From Asaia bogorensis (GTDB taxonomy: Bacteria; Pseudomonadota; Alphaproteobacteria; Reyranellales; Reyranellaceae): 57,406 nucleotides of DNA. The notes beneath the pieces were generated by a model. It worked only from the letters and a program-made list of their open reading frames with translations, ran no database searches and was not told the origin of the DNA. The translations under genes and the position numbers were made by a program. The DNA is taken from contig CAMDCE010000032.1 of assembly GCA_945889625.1 (NCBI GenBank), positions 1 to 57,406 on the forward strand. The letters run 5' to 3'. Shown piece after piece: positions 17,143 to 24,788 of this stretch (position 1 is its first letter; each line of letters opens with the position of its first letter).

Positions 17143-17476
17143 TTCCATTCCCCCGTTCGCGTCGGCCATTGGCGGCCCGAGGGAGCGGCAGCAAGGAGCG
17201 TGCCAGCGGCCGTCGGCGGGGCGGGTTGCATGCTCTGATAGCGGCGGGGACTGCAATATTGCACGCTCGCCGACCCAAAGCTTCTTTAACAATGTACTGC
17301 CTACAGTTAAGCTGAAGCGAAGCGGGGAAACCTGTTCGTGGGGCGCACATTTTCCTCTCCAGAGGCCGCCGTTGCACCGGCAAGAGATCCGCCGGCAAGA
17401 CATCGGCCGGCAAGACATCGGGTCGTCCGATGGCTGAGGACGGCGCTGCCAGGCGCGAGGGGAGGGAATTGAGGGG
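17143..17476. other. Divergent intergenic region (334 bp) between importer operon and acyl cluster
   Basis: No coding sequence is supported here. It must contain promoters for both the minus-strand BMP importer operon and the plus-strand hydrolase-ACP-ligase-SDR unit. The middle (about 17245-17310) is less GC-rich (CAATATTGCA, TTCTTTAACAATGTACTG), so it is the most likely promoter zone, but I cannot assign boxes. The right part carries three 15-bp tandem repeats, listed separately. GGGAGGGAATTGAGGGG before 17477 supplies a strong ribosome-binding site. Confidence 0.6.
17377..17421. repeat. Three tandem 15-bp repeats
   Basis: Three units of 15 bp beginning at 17377, 17392 and 17407, with consensus CCGGCAAGASATCSG. 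They lie about 55 bp before the start codon of the tandem alpha/beta hydrolase. They could be binding sites for a regulator (period 15 is not a whole number of helical turns) or a simple slippage product. Confidence 0.75.
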
Positions 17477-19258
17477 ATGACGCCGGTCACGTTTGACGGC
17501 TGCTTCGGGTGGCTGCATGCGCCGCGCGACAGCGGCGGTAGCGCCGCCCGTGTCGGTGACGTCGCGGTGCTGATCTGTCCCGGGCTGATGCAGGACGCGC
17601 TGCTGTCCCACTGTTCGCTGCGCCTGTTGGCCGATGAGCTGGCTGCGGCCGGCTATTGGGCGCTCAGGTTCGACTACCCCGGCACCGCCGATTCCTGTGG
17701 CGATTCCGATATGCGCGACGCCGGCGGCCATTGGGCCGCCTGGCGGCGGAGCGTCGATGGGGCGGCTGACTGGCTGCGCGCCATCACCGGGGCGCGTCGG
17801 CTGGTGATGTGCGGGCTGCGCTTCGGCGGCGCACTGGCCACACTGGCGGCCGCCGAGCGCGATGACGTCGCGGGCCTCGCGCTGTTTGCGCCGGTGGTGC
17901 GCGGGCATTCCTACATGCGCCAGCTCGTCGTCGAGGGACAAATGAAGAGCGGCCGGCCGCTGGTCAAGGACAAGGATTTCGAATACCGCGAATTTCGCTT
18001 CAGTCCGGCGGCGCTGGCGCAAATGGGCGAGGTCGATCTGCGGCAGGCGAAGCTGCGGCCCGGACAGAAAGTATCGATTTTCGAGCGTTCGAGCGCCAAG
18101 CCCGTCCAGGATTGTGTGCAGGCCTGGACGGCGGCCGGTGTCGAGGTCGCGCGCCACGGCTGGGACGGGCTGGACCCGTTGCTGCGCCACAACCTCAGGG
18201 ACGAATACTCGCTGCCGGACTTCACCGGCCTTCTGAACTGGCTGCGCTCTTCCGTCCCGGCCGGCGGTGCCCAGCCGGCGGGCACGCCGGCCCTCGAACC
18301 GGCCGTGCTGCGGCCGCCGGGCTGTATCGAGACTCCGCTGCGCTTCGGCGACGGGGACCGCCTGTTCGGCATGCTCTGCTGTCCCGATCGCGGCACGACG
18401 GATACGGTTGTCCTCATCTGCAATGGCGGACGCGATCCGCACTACGGCGCCGCCCGGCAAGGCGTGGCGCTTGCCCGGCGCCTGGCGGCGGGCGGCGTCG
18501 CCTCGTTGCGCATGGATTTTGCCGGCCTGGGCGACAGTCTCGGCCCGCCCGGCACGGAAAAGTTCCTCAGCCACATGTTTGCCGACCGAATCCCCGACAT
18601 CCGTGCAGCACTCGATGCGCTCGAGCAGGCGGGGTTCCGGCGCTTCGCCGCGCAGGGTCTTTGTGCCGGCGCCTATCATGCCTTCCATGGCGCCCTGGCC
18701 GAGCCGCGGATCACCACGCTGCTGCTCGTCAATATTCCGCTGTTCACCCTGCCCGGCGGCAATGTCCTGGGCTACCTCGAGCGCCGCAACCTGTCGCCGC
18801 GCCATTACCTCGGCAAACTGGCGCGCCGCGAGAACTGGGTCGCGCTGTTCCACGGCAAGCTTGGCGTTGCCGCAACTCTGCGCGCGCAATACACCAACGT
18901 GCTCACACGCCTGCGCTCCAGGGCGCATGGCCTGGCGCGGTGGCTGCACCTCGTGCCGGTGCAGAATTTCGCCGGCCGCGCGCTCGGGACATTGTCCAAG
19001 CGCGGCGCCCGGACCCTCTTCGTGTTCTCGCCCGGCGAGGCCGAGATCGAGGCCTTCGCGCGCGAGTTCGGCCGCACCGGCGACGGCCTGCGCTCCTTCA
19101 ACGAGGTTGCCGTGCGCATCATCCCGGGCATGGACCACGACCTCAGCAAGGTTTCCGGACGCTACACCGCGGAGACCTTCATGATCGAGTTCGTTGCCGA
19201 ACACCGTCCGCCGGAGCCCGTCTATCCGCCGCGGCATCGCAATGCGGCGCTCGCTTGA
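17477..19258 (+). CDS. Tandem alpha/beta hydrolase (two fused domains)
   Basis: A 593-residue protein made of two alpha/beta hydrolase domains. Domain 1 (about 1-270) has the nucleophile-elbow position as GLRFGG, so the usual Ser is Arg and the domain is probably non-catalytic. This GLR(L/F)G form is known in exosortase-A-associated hydrolase 2 proteins. Domain 2 (about 285-590) has the elbow QGLCAGAYHAF with a Cys nucleophile and the late His in PGMDHDLSK. It is followed at once by ACP, AMP-ligase and SDR genes on the same strand. This suggests an acyltransferase or thioesterase acting on an ACP-bound acyl group (inference). A strong GGGAGGG site precedes the ATG. Confidence 0.8.
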   Translation: MTPVTFDGCFGWLHAPRDSGGSAARVGDVAVLICPGLMQDALLSHCSLRLLADELAAAGYWALRFDYPGTADSCGDSDMRDAGGHWAAWRRSVDGAADWLRAITGARRLVMCGLRFGGALATLAAAERDDVAGLALFAPVVRGHSYMRQLVVEGQMKSGRPLVKDKDFEYREFRFSPAALAQMGEVDLRQAKLRPGQKVSIFERSSAKPVQDCVQAWTAAGVEVARHGWDGLDPLLRHNLRDEYSLPDFTGLLNWLRSSVPAGGAQPAGTPALEPAVLRPPGCIETPLRFGDGDRLFGMLCCPDRGTTDTVVLICNGGRDPHYGAARQGVALARRLAAGGVASLRMDFAGLGDSLGPPGTEKFLSHMFADRIPDIRAALDALEQAGFRRFAAQGLCAGAYHAFHGALAEPRITTLLLVNIPLFTLPGGNVLGYLERRNLSPRHYLGKLARRENWVALFHGKLGVAATLRAQYTNVLTRLRSRAHGLARWLHLVPVQNFAGRALGTLSKRGARTLFVFSPGEAEIEAFAREFGRTGDGLRSFNEVAVRIIPGMDHDLSKVSGRYTAETFMIEFVAEHRPPEPVYPPRHRNAALA

Positions 19259-19304
19259 CCTTTGCCTGATATCATCCGCCTGTTTTGCGTCCGGAGACCG
19301 CCCT

Positions 19305-19565
19305 ATGCCGTCAGTTCAAACCGTGTCGATCCGCTCCGCCGTCCTCGATCAGGTGAGGCTGGTGGCCGAGCAGCAGAAGAAGCACCTGGCGCCGCTCACC
19401 GACGGCCTGCCCCTGCTTGAATCGGGCCTCGATTCGCTCTGCCTGGCGATCATCGTCGCCAATCTCGAGGACGAGCTCGGCCTCGATCCCTTCGGCACCG
19501 GCAACGACATCACCATGCCGGTGACGCTCGGCGACTTCATCGGCCTCTACGAGCATGCCGCCTGA
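19305..19565 (+). CDS. Acyl carrier protein
   Basis: An 86-residue stand-alone carrier protein. The attachment motif is LLESGLDSLCLAII, with Ser in DSL for 4'-phosphopantetheine. It then runs NLEDELGLDPFGTGNDI and ends in a short helix FIGLYEHAA. I use ATG 19305 (MPSVQT), preceded by GGAG, not the longer in-frame start at 19194 that lies within the hydrolase gene. Its stop overlaps the start of the ligase gene (19555), so ACP and ligase are translated together. It is unlike the housekeeping AcpP and is most probably dedicated to this cluster. Confidence 0.9.
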   Translation: MPSVQTVSIRSAVLDQVRLVAEQQKKHLAPLTDGLPLLESGLDSLCLAIIVANLEDELGLDPFGTGNDITMPVTLGDFIGLYEHAA

Positions 19566-20952
19566 ACGGCGCTCCCTGCTGGACCTGACGCTGGCGCCGG
19601 GAACGGCGGGCCGCACGCTGAGCGACGACGCCCATCGCGTGACGCTCGACGATCTGCGGCAGGGCACGAGCCTCGAAGGGCCCTTGTCGGCGCTCAGCGG
19701 TCGCTCGGTGCTGATCGCCTGCGAGGGCCAACTCGCCTTCACCCTGGCGGCGCTCGCACTCGATGGCGTGGCGCGGCGCATCCTTCTCTGTCTGCCCGAT
19801 CTCGCCGCCGAGCATGTTCCGGCCGTGATGGCGGACGGCGAGGTCGATGCCGTCGTGACCGACGGCACCGGCCCACAGCCCGAGCCCCGCCCGGGCGTCG
19901 CGGTGGTGCGATGTGGCGCGCGGATCGTTCCGCGGCCCGAGGGAGCCATAGACCGCAGCGTGGACACCGAATGGGTGATGTTCACCTCGGGCACCACGGG
20001 GCGGCCAAAGATGGTCGTCCATACATTGGCGAGCCTCGCCGGTCCGCTCGAGGACGGCGTCGCCGTGGCGCCCGGCACGGTGTGGAGTACCTTCTACGAC
20101 GTCCGGCGCTACGGCGGCCAGCAGGTGCTGTTTCGTTGCCTGATCGGCGGCGGCTCGATGGTGATGTCGAGCGTGCGCGAGCCGGTCGGCGATTTCCTGG
20201 CGCGCGCCGGGGCGAGCGGCATCACCCACATCTCCGGCACGCCGTCGCACTGGCGCCGCGCGTTGATGAGCGGGGTTTCCAACAGGATCGCGCCACGCTA
20301 CGTGCGGGTTTCCGGTGAGGTCGCCGACCAGACGATCCTCGACAATCTGCGCCAGGCCTACGGCGTCGAAGTGGCTCACGCCTTCGCCTCGACCGAGGCC
20401 GGCCTCGCCTTCGACGTGCGCGACGGCTTCGCCGGTTTCCCCGTGGCCTATGTCGGTGCGCCGGGCGCCAAGGCGGAGATGAAGATCCAGGACGGCACGC
20501 TGCGCGTTCGCTCCTCGCGCATGGCCTCGCGCTATCTCGGCGCTCGCCCGCAGCTGGGCGACAGCGAGCATTTCGTCGACACCGGCGACATGATCGAGCA
20601 GCGCGGCGACAGATATTATTTCGTCGGGCGCCGCGAAGGCGTGATCAATGTCGGCGGCCAGAAGGTGTTTCCCGAAGAGGTCGAGGCGGTCATCAACCGC
20701 CATCCCGGCGTGCACATGTCGCGCGTCTGGGCGCGCAAGAACCCGATCACCGGCGCCGTCGTGGCCGCCGATATCGTGATGCGTGAAGAGGCCGGCGGCC
20801 AGCCAGCCTTTGCCGCGGCGCGCGCCGGCATCCTGCAGGCCTGCCGCGACGGCCTGCCGGCGCACAAGGTGCCGGTCAGCCTGCGCGCCGTGCCGTCGCT
20901 GCAGATCGCGGCGTCCGGCAAGCTGATGCGCCGCGGTCACCGCGATGCGTAA
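19555..20952 (+). CDS. AMP-forming acyl-CoA/acyl-ACP ligase (ANL family)
   Basis: A 465-residue adenylating enzyme. Visible motifs are the P-loop-like VMFTSGTTGRPKMVVHT, the ATEAG-equivalent AFASTEAGLAF, the ribose-binding DTGDMIEQRGDRYYFVGR, GGQKVFPEEVEAVI, and the C-terminal catalytic Lys in SGKLMRRG. It activates a carboxylic acid with ATP and should load it onto the adjacent ACP or CoA. It is shorter than typical acyl-CoA ligases (500-600) because the N-terminal subdomain is reduced. The gene starts inside the end of the ACP gene. The last codons lie in a short duplicated segment at 20944-21001. Confidence 0.88.
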   Translation: MPPERRSLLDLTLAPGTAGRTLSDDAHRVTLDDLRQGTSLEGPLSALSGRSVLIACEGQLAFTLAALALDGVARRILLCLPDLAAEHVPAVMADGEVDAVVTDGTGPQPEPRPGVAVVRCGARIVPRPEGAIDRSVDTEWVMFTSGTTGRPKMVVHTLASLAGPLEDGVAVAPGTVWSTFYDVRRYGGQQVLFRCLIGGGSMVMSSVREPVGDFLARAGASGITHISGTPSHWRRALMSGVSNRIAPRYVRVSGEVADQTILDNLRQAYGVEVAHAFASTEAGLAFDVRDGFAGFPVAYVGAPGAKAEMKIQDGTLRVRSSRMASRYLGARPQLGDSEHFVDTGDMIEQRGDRYYFVGRREGVINVGGQKVFPEEVEAVINRHPGVHMSRVWARKNPITGAVVAADIVMREEAGGQPAFAAARAGILQACRDGLPAHKVPVSLRAVPSLQIAASGKLMRRGHRDA

Positions 20953-20975
20953 CATGTGCGTCACCGGGGGCGTTG

Positions 20976-21698
20976 ATGCGTAATGTGGTCGTCACCGGCG
21001 GCAGCCGCGGGCTGGGCCTTGCCACGGCGCAGACCCTGGCGCGCGCGGGCTTTGCCGTCATCGCCGTCGCCCGCAACGAGAGCCCGCAGCTCGTCGCCGC
21101 CCGCAAGGAGCTGGGCGACGCGCTCAGGTTCCAGAAATGGGATCTCGCCGACATCGCGGGACTGTCGGCCCTCGCCAAGACGCTGCGCACGGACTTCGGG
21201 CCGGTCTACGGGCTGGTCAATAACGCCGCCATCGGCACGGCCGGCGTGCTCGCCACCCTGGCCGACGGCAAGATCGATGAACTGGTGCGCCTGAACGTCA
21301 CCTCGCCGATCACCCTCACCAAATACCTGGTGCGGCCGATGATGGCCCAGCGCGCTGGGCGCATCGTCAATATCTCCTCGATCGTCGCCACGACCGGCTA
21401 CAGCGGCCTTTCGGCCTATGCCGCGACCAAGGCGGCCTTGCTGGGCTTCACCCGCTCGCTGGCGCGCGAGGTCGGCCAGCTCGGCATCACCGTCAACGCC
21501 GTGGCGCCGGGCTTTGTGGCGACCGAAATGACGCACGACCTCGACGCCGCCCACCGCGAGACCATCGCCCGGCGCAGTGCGCTCAAGCGCATGGCCGAGG
21601 CCGCCGACGTCGCCAATGCGGTCGAGTATCTGGTGAGCGACCGCGCCGCCAACATCACGGGAACCGTGATCACCGTCGACGCCGGCAACACCGCCTGA
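20976..21698 (+). CDS. SDR-family oxidoreductase (FabG-like)
   Basis: A 240-residue short-chain dehydrogenase/reductase. It has the cofactor motif VVVTGGSRGLGLATAQTL, NNAAIG, the catalytic Ser in VNISSIVATTG, the YAATK active-site Tyr-Lys (SAYAATKAALLGFTR), and the C-terminal NITGTVITVDAGNTA. The Arg after the first strand favours NADPH. It is likely to reduce a 3-oxo group on the ACP-bound acyl chain made by this unit (inference). I use ATG 20976, with GGGGG 5 bases upstream, rather than the overlapping TTG 20973. It is the last gene of the plus-strand cluster. Confidence 0.92.
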   Translation: MRNVVVTGGSRGLGLATAQTLARAGFAVIAVARNESPQLVAARKELGDALRFQKWDLADIAGLSALAKTLRTDFGPVYGLVNNAAIGTAGVLATLADGKIDELVRLNVTSPITLTKYLVRPMMAQRAGRIVNISSIVATTGYSGLSAYAATKAALLGFTRSLAREVGQLGITVNAVAPGFVATEMTHDLDAAHRETIARRSALKRMAEAADVANAVEYLVSDRAANITGTVITVDAGNTA

Positions 21699-21776
21699 GG
21701 CGCGATTGCCCCGAAGGGGGCACCCCCGGAATATGAGAAACAATCCTAGAAAAGCCCATTCTGTCTGTATTTTGTG

Positions 21777-21796
21777 TTTCTCACCGGGGTGAGAAA
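21777..21796. terminator. Short hairpin between convergent genes
   Basis: TTTCTCACC (21777-21785) and GGTGAGAAA (21788-21796) form a perfect 9-bp inverted repeat between the convergent SDR and acyl-CoA ligase genes. The A/T-rich ends give it U-rich flanks on both strands, so it could work as a weak bidirectional terminator. Two further GTGAGAAAC copies (21800-21808 and 21811-21819) and one TGAGAAAC (21734-21741) surround it, which is unusual. Confidence 0.5.
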
Positions 21797-21824
21797 GTCG
21801 TGAGAAACCCGTGAGAAACCTGCC

Positions 21825-23570
21825 CTACAGCCGGGTCTTTCCGCCTTCTATGGCTGCCAGCAGCGCCGCGTCGCAGGCAACGAAGACGTCCGCCGTCCGA
21901 TCGTCGAACCAGACGGGATCGGGGGCGCCGGCATAGCCCTCGCGCTCGAGGTTGACCTTGCGCAGCCTGAAGGTGCCGGTGGTGTCGAGCGCGGTACACA
22001 GGCGCACGAACAACGGCCGGGCATAGCCGGGCAGGCGCGCCGCGAGGTGGGCGCGCAGGTGGGGCAAGTTGAAGGTCTCATCGACGACCAGGGCGGCCAT
22101 GCCGGCCTTGCCCTCGGTGCCGGGGACGGCGACGCCGTAGGCCGCGGCATCGATCACGCCGGGACAGGACTGCAGGACGGCCGCGACCTCGGTGGTGGAA
22201 ACATTCTCGCCCTTCCAGCGGAACGTGTCGCCCAGGCGATCGACAAAATAGAAGTAGCCGGCCGCGTCGCGCCGCATGAGATCACCGGTGCGGAACCAGC
22301 AGTCGCCGGTCTTGAAGACGTCGCGCAGGAACTTGGCGTTCGTGGCCGCGGCATCGGTGTAGCCATCGAAATGGACGCCCGTGCCGCCAACTTCGGCCAG
22401 CGCCTCGCCGGGCTCGTCGGGCGCGGCGCGCAGGCAGCGGCCCGCGCCGTCGCGCAGCGGCTCGCCGATCGATGGGTCGCACCGCACCAGCGCCACCGGG
22501 AAACGATGCGCGAGGAACTGCGGCACCCGCCCTACCGAACCGGGCTTGCCCTCGCAGTTGGTCAGCGAGATGCAGCCCTCGGTGGCGGCGTAGAACTCCA
22601 GGATGCGCGGGATCCTGAAGCGGCGCTGGAAGGGTTCCCAGACATCGGCGCGCAGGCCGTTGCCGGTGGCCAGCCGGACGCGGTGGCTGGCCTCGCCGGC
22701 CGCCGGCGCCGCGTGCAGCAGGTAGCGGCAGAGCTCGCCGATATACTGGATGATCGTGGCGCCGCTCTCGGCCACGTCGGCCCAGAACCTTGCGGCCGAG
22801 AAGTCCTCGCGGATGATGGCGGCGCCGCCGGCCACCAGCATCGAGCCGACGCCCACCACGCCGCCGACGGCGTGGTAGAGCGGCAGGCAGTCGTAGAGGC
22901 GATCCTCGGGCTGCATGTCCGCCATGCCGGCGAACCAGCCGCTCCATTCCAGCACCCGCGCGTGGCTGACCTTCGTGGCCTTGGGCAGGCCGGTCGTGCC
23001 GGAGGTATAGATCAGCAAAGCCGGGTCACGTGACCTGGCCGGACGTTGTTCGCCGCCGCCAAGCACCTCGCCCGACAGGTGCGAGATCGCCAGGTCGAGG
23101 CGGGGCAGCGAAGGCTCGCCTTCGCCGTGCAGCCACCAGCCGGTCGACGCCGGCAGATGGGCTTTGACCGCAAGGACGCGGTCAGCCAGCGCGGCGGCCA
23201 CGATGACGTGTCGCGCCCTCGCGGCAACGATGCAGTGCACCAGCGCGTCGCGCGCCAGATGGGTGTTGAGCAGGGCAACGACGCAGCCGACTTGCGTCAA
23301 CCCGAGCCAGATCGCGACATAGTCGGGCCGGTTCGGCATCAGCAGCGCCACGACATCGCCGGGCGCCAGCCCCTCGGCCAAGGCCCAGCGCGCATAACGG
23401 TTCGCACGGGCGGCGAGGGCGGCATAGCTCAGCGTCTCGTCGCTGCCGATCAGGGCGGGCGCATCGCCGCGTGTGCGTGCCGCCGACTGCACCAGCCTGG
23501 GCAGCGTCGCATCCGGCATCTCGAGCAGAAGATGCGTGATCTGCAGCGCCCGCACCCAGTCCCGCACCAC
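21825..23570 (-). CDS. FATP-like long-chain acyl-CoA synthetase
   Basis: A 581-residue AMP-forming ligase of the fatty acid transport protein/very-long-chain synthetase group. Evidence: LLIYTSGTTGLPKATKVSHAR, CLPLYHAVGGVVGVGSML, IQYIGELCRYLL (FATP signature), EFYAATEGCISLTNCEGKPG, and WFRTGDLMRRDAAGYFYFVDRLGDTFRWKGENVST near the C-terminus, where only short parts are quoted here as landmarks. The start is uncertain: the frame is open further upstream. I chose GTG 23570, downstream of the RraA-like stop at 23606; ATG 23519 is the alternative. It probably activates fatty acids during or after uptake. Confidence 0.85.
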   Translation of the reverse strand: MVRDWVRALQITHLLLEMPDATLPRLVQSAARTRGDAPALIGSDETLSYAALAARANRYARWALAEGLAPGDVVALLMPNRPDYVAIWLGLTQVGCVVALLNTHLARDALVHCIVAARARHVIVAAALADRVLAVKAHLPASTGWWLHGEGEPSLPRLDLAISHLSGEVLGGGEQRPARSRDPALLIYTSGTTGLPKATKVSHARVLEWSGWFAGMADMQPEDRLYDCLPLYHAVGGVVGVGSMLVAGGAAIIREDFSAARFWADVAESGATIIQYIGELCRYLLHAAPAAGEASHRVRLATGNGLRADVWEPFQRRFRIPRILEFYAATEGCISLTNCEGKPGSVGRVPQFLAHRFPVALVRCDPSIGEPLRDGAGRCLRAAPDEPGEALAEVGGTGVHFDGYTDAAATNAKFLRDVFKTGDCWFRTGDLMRRDAAGYFYFVDRLGDTFRWKGENVSTTEVAAVLQSCPGVIDAAAYGVAVPGTEGKAGMAALVVDETFNLPHLRAHLAARLPGYARPLFVRLCTALDTTGTFRLRKVNLEREGYAGAPDPVWFDDRTADVFVACDAALLAAIEGGKTRL

Positions 23571-23605
23571 GGCGGAGCCGGCGCGCAGGGCAGGCGGCGA
23601 TGTGG

Positions 23606-24313
23606 TCAGTGGATGTCCTCGGACGCCGCAAAGGCCTTGCGCAGCACCTCGATGCCGAAGCCCTTCTTGTGGGCGGCGTCGAGGATGACCTTCTCCTTGC
23701 GCGCCAGCAGATCGATCGCCGCCGGCAGCTTGGCCGCTAGCTCGGCCGGGATCACGCAGGCGCCGTGGCGGTCGGCGTGGATCAGGTCGCCATGCACGAC
23801 GGTCATGCCGAAAATATCGACCGGCATGCCCCAGCCCTCGACATGAACGTGGGCATGGCTCGGGCCGACCTTGCCGGCCAGGATCGGGAAGCCCTTGGCC
23901 AGCACGCCGAGATCGCGCACCGAGCCGTTGGTGACGCAGCCCAGCACGCCGAGCCCGCGGTGCACCGTCGAGTTGACCTCGCCCCACATCGCGCCGGTGC
24001 CGGGGTTGGCGTCGAGATCTTGGATGATGGCGACCGTCGGGCCCTCACCGCTCACGACATATTCGTACCAGCCGACGCGGCGCGCCTTTTTCTCGGCGGG
24101 CGAGCCGACGGCCGGCTGGGCGGCGCGGATGACGCCGGTGCGGGCAAAGCCCACCATCGGCGGCGCTTCGGGTTCGGTGGGATGGAGATGCTGGGTGGTG
24201 AAGCCGGTCGCGGTGCGAAAGCCGCGCGCCTCTTCCAGGGCATTGCAGATCGTCGGCGTGTCGACGGCCCGGAGCGCGTCGAACAGCTTCTTCTGGGCTT
24301 TGGCGTCCTTCAC
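23606..24313 (-). CDS. RraA-fold protein (HMG aldolase / demethylmenaquinone methyltransferase-like)
   Basis: A 235-residue RraA-family protein. The central part GCVTNGSVRDLGVLAKGFPI, followed by VDIFGMTVVHGDLIHADRHG, carries the conserved Arg-Asp and the Asp/His region used for metal and substrate binding in 4-hydroxy-4-methyl-2-oxoglutarate aldolases. True RraA regulators are about 160 residues, so this longer form is more likely an aldolase or an unassigned relative. It is placed between a broken toxin-antitoxin pair and the FATP-like ligase, with a 35-bp gap to the latter. The biochemical role is not deducible from context. Confidence 0.8.
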   Translation of the reverse strand: MKDAKAQKKLFDALRAVDTPTICNALEEARGFRTATGFTTQHLHPTEPEAPPMVGFARTGVIRAAQPAVGSPAEKKARRVGWYEYVVSGEGPTVAIIQDLDANPGTGAMWGEVNSTVHRGLGVLGCVTNGSVRDLGVLAKGFPILAGKVGPSHAHVHVEGWGMPVDIFGMTVVHGDLIHADRHGACVIPAELAAKLPAAIDLLARKEKVILDAAHKKGFGIEVLRKAFAASEDIH

Positions 24314-24397
24314 TGTCTCCTCCGGTCGACCGCCTTCTAGCTGCGGCCGATTTTTAGTAGATGATAATCATTCATCTCGCCCAAGAATTCAGCCATG

Positions 24398-24505
24398 TCA
24401 CGCAGCCTGGCGCTGAAATTTCAGGACATGCTCAGAATCAGGAAACACCGACCGAACCTCGCGCACGAGATTTGGCGGCAAGTTTTCGTCGAGCAGAAGT
24501 TTCAC
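24398..24505 (-). pseudogene. DUF5615 (PIN-like, VapC45-type) toxin fragment
   Basis: GTG 24505 overlaps the DUF433 stop (GTGA) and encodes only 35 residues, beginning MKLLLDENLPPNLVREVRS. That is the standard N-terminus of DUF5615 toxins, normally about 110-120 residues, with the first catalytic Asp and Glu present. A TGA at 24398-24400 stops it. Reading a different frame from about 24415 continues as RLRDMAEFLGEMNDYHLL, so a frameshift or deletion has destroyed the toxin. The rest of the gene is gone by 24313, where the next gene starts. Confidence 0.8.
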
Positions 24506-24729
24506 TCGGCCGCGAGGAGCTTGGTGTGCCGCTCGCTATCGGTGGCATAGGCAAGAGCGGCACGAACGTCCTCTACCGCGAGTTGGGGAAACTCCGCCAG
24601 CAGGGACGCTTCCGTCTCGCCGGCCGCGAGAAAGGAGAGGATATCGGCCACGGCAATGCGCGTGCCGCGTATGCACGCTTTGCCGCTCCGCTTACCGGGC
24701 TCGACGGCGATCCGTTCACGCCAATCCAT
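24502..24729 (-). CDS. DUF433 antitoxin (VapB45-like)
   Basis: A 75-residue DUF433 protein: MDWRERIAVEPGKRSGKACI, RGTRIAVADILSFLAAGETE, then LLAEFPQLAVEDVRAALAYA. This winged-helix-like domain is the usual antitoxin partner of DUF5615 PIN-like toxins, binding both the toxin and its operator. GAGGCGGAG lies just before ATG 24729. It is apparently intact while its toxin is truncated, so it may persist as an orphan antitoxin that could neutralise homologous toxins. It lies 59 bp after the end of the solute-binding protein gene on the same strand. Confidence 0.88.
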   Translation of the reverse strand: MDWRERIAVEPGKRSGKACIRGTRIAVADILSFLAAGETEASLLAEFPQLAVEDVRAALAYATDSERHTKLLAAE

Positions 24730-24788
24730 GCTCCGCCTCATCGATTGCCAAGCCCAGATCATAGTCCAAAAGTGGCGGCATCGGGACC

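Noticed and set aside
15863..19237. 1124-residue minus-strand reading frame crossing the importer and hydrolase genes
   Set aside because: It is antisense to, or out of frame with, strongly supported genes (BMP binding protein, tandem hydrolase). It has Arg/Gly-rich composition and no recognisable domain. It is a high-GC shadow frame.
24360..24376. GATGATAATCATTCATC, resembling a Fur box upstream of the RraA-like gene
   Set aside because: It matches the iron-box consensus only partly and lies in the decayed remnant of the DUF5615 toxin gene. No iron-related gene follows, so chance is more likely.
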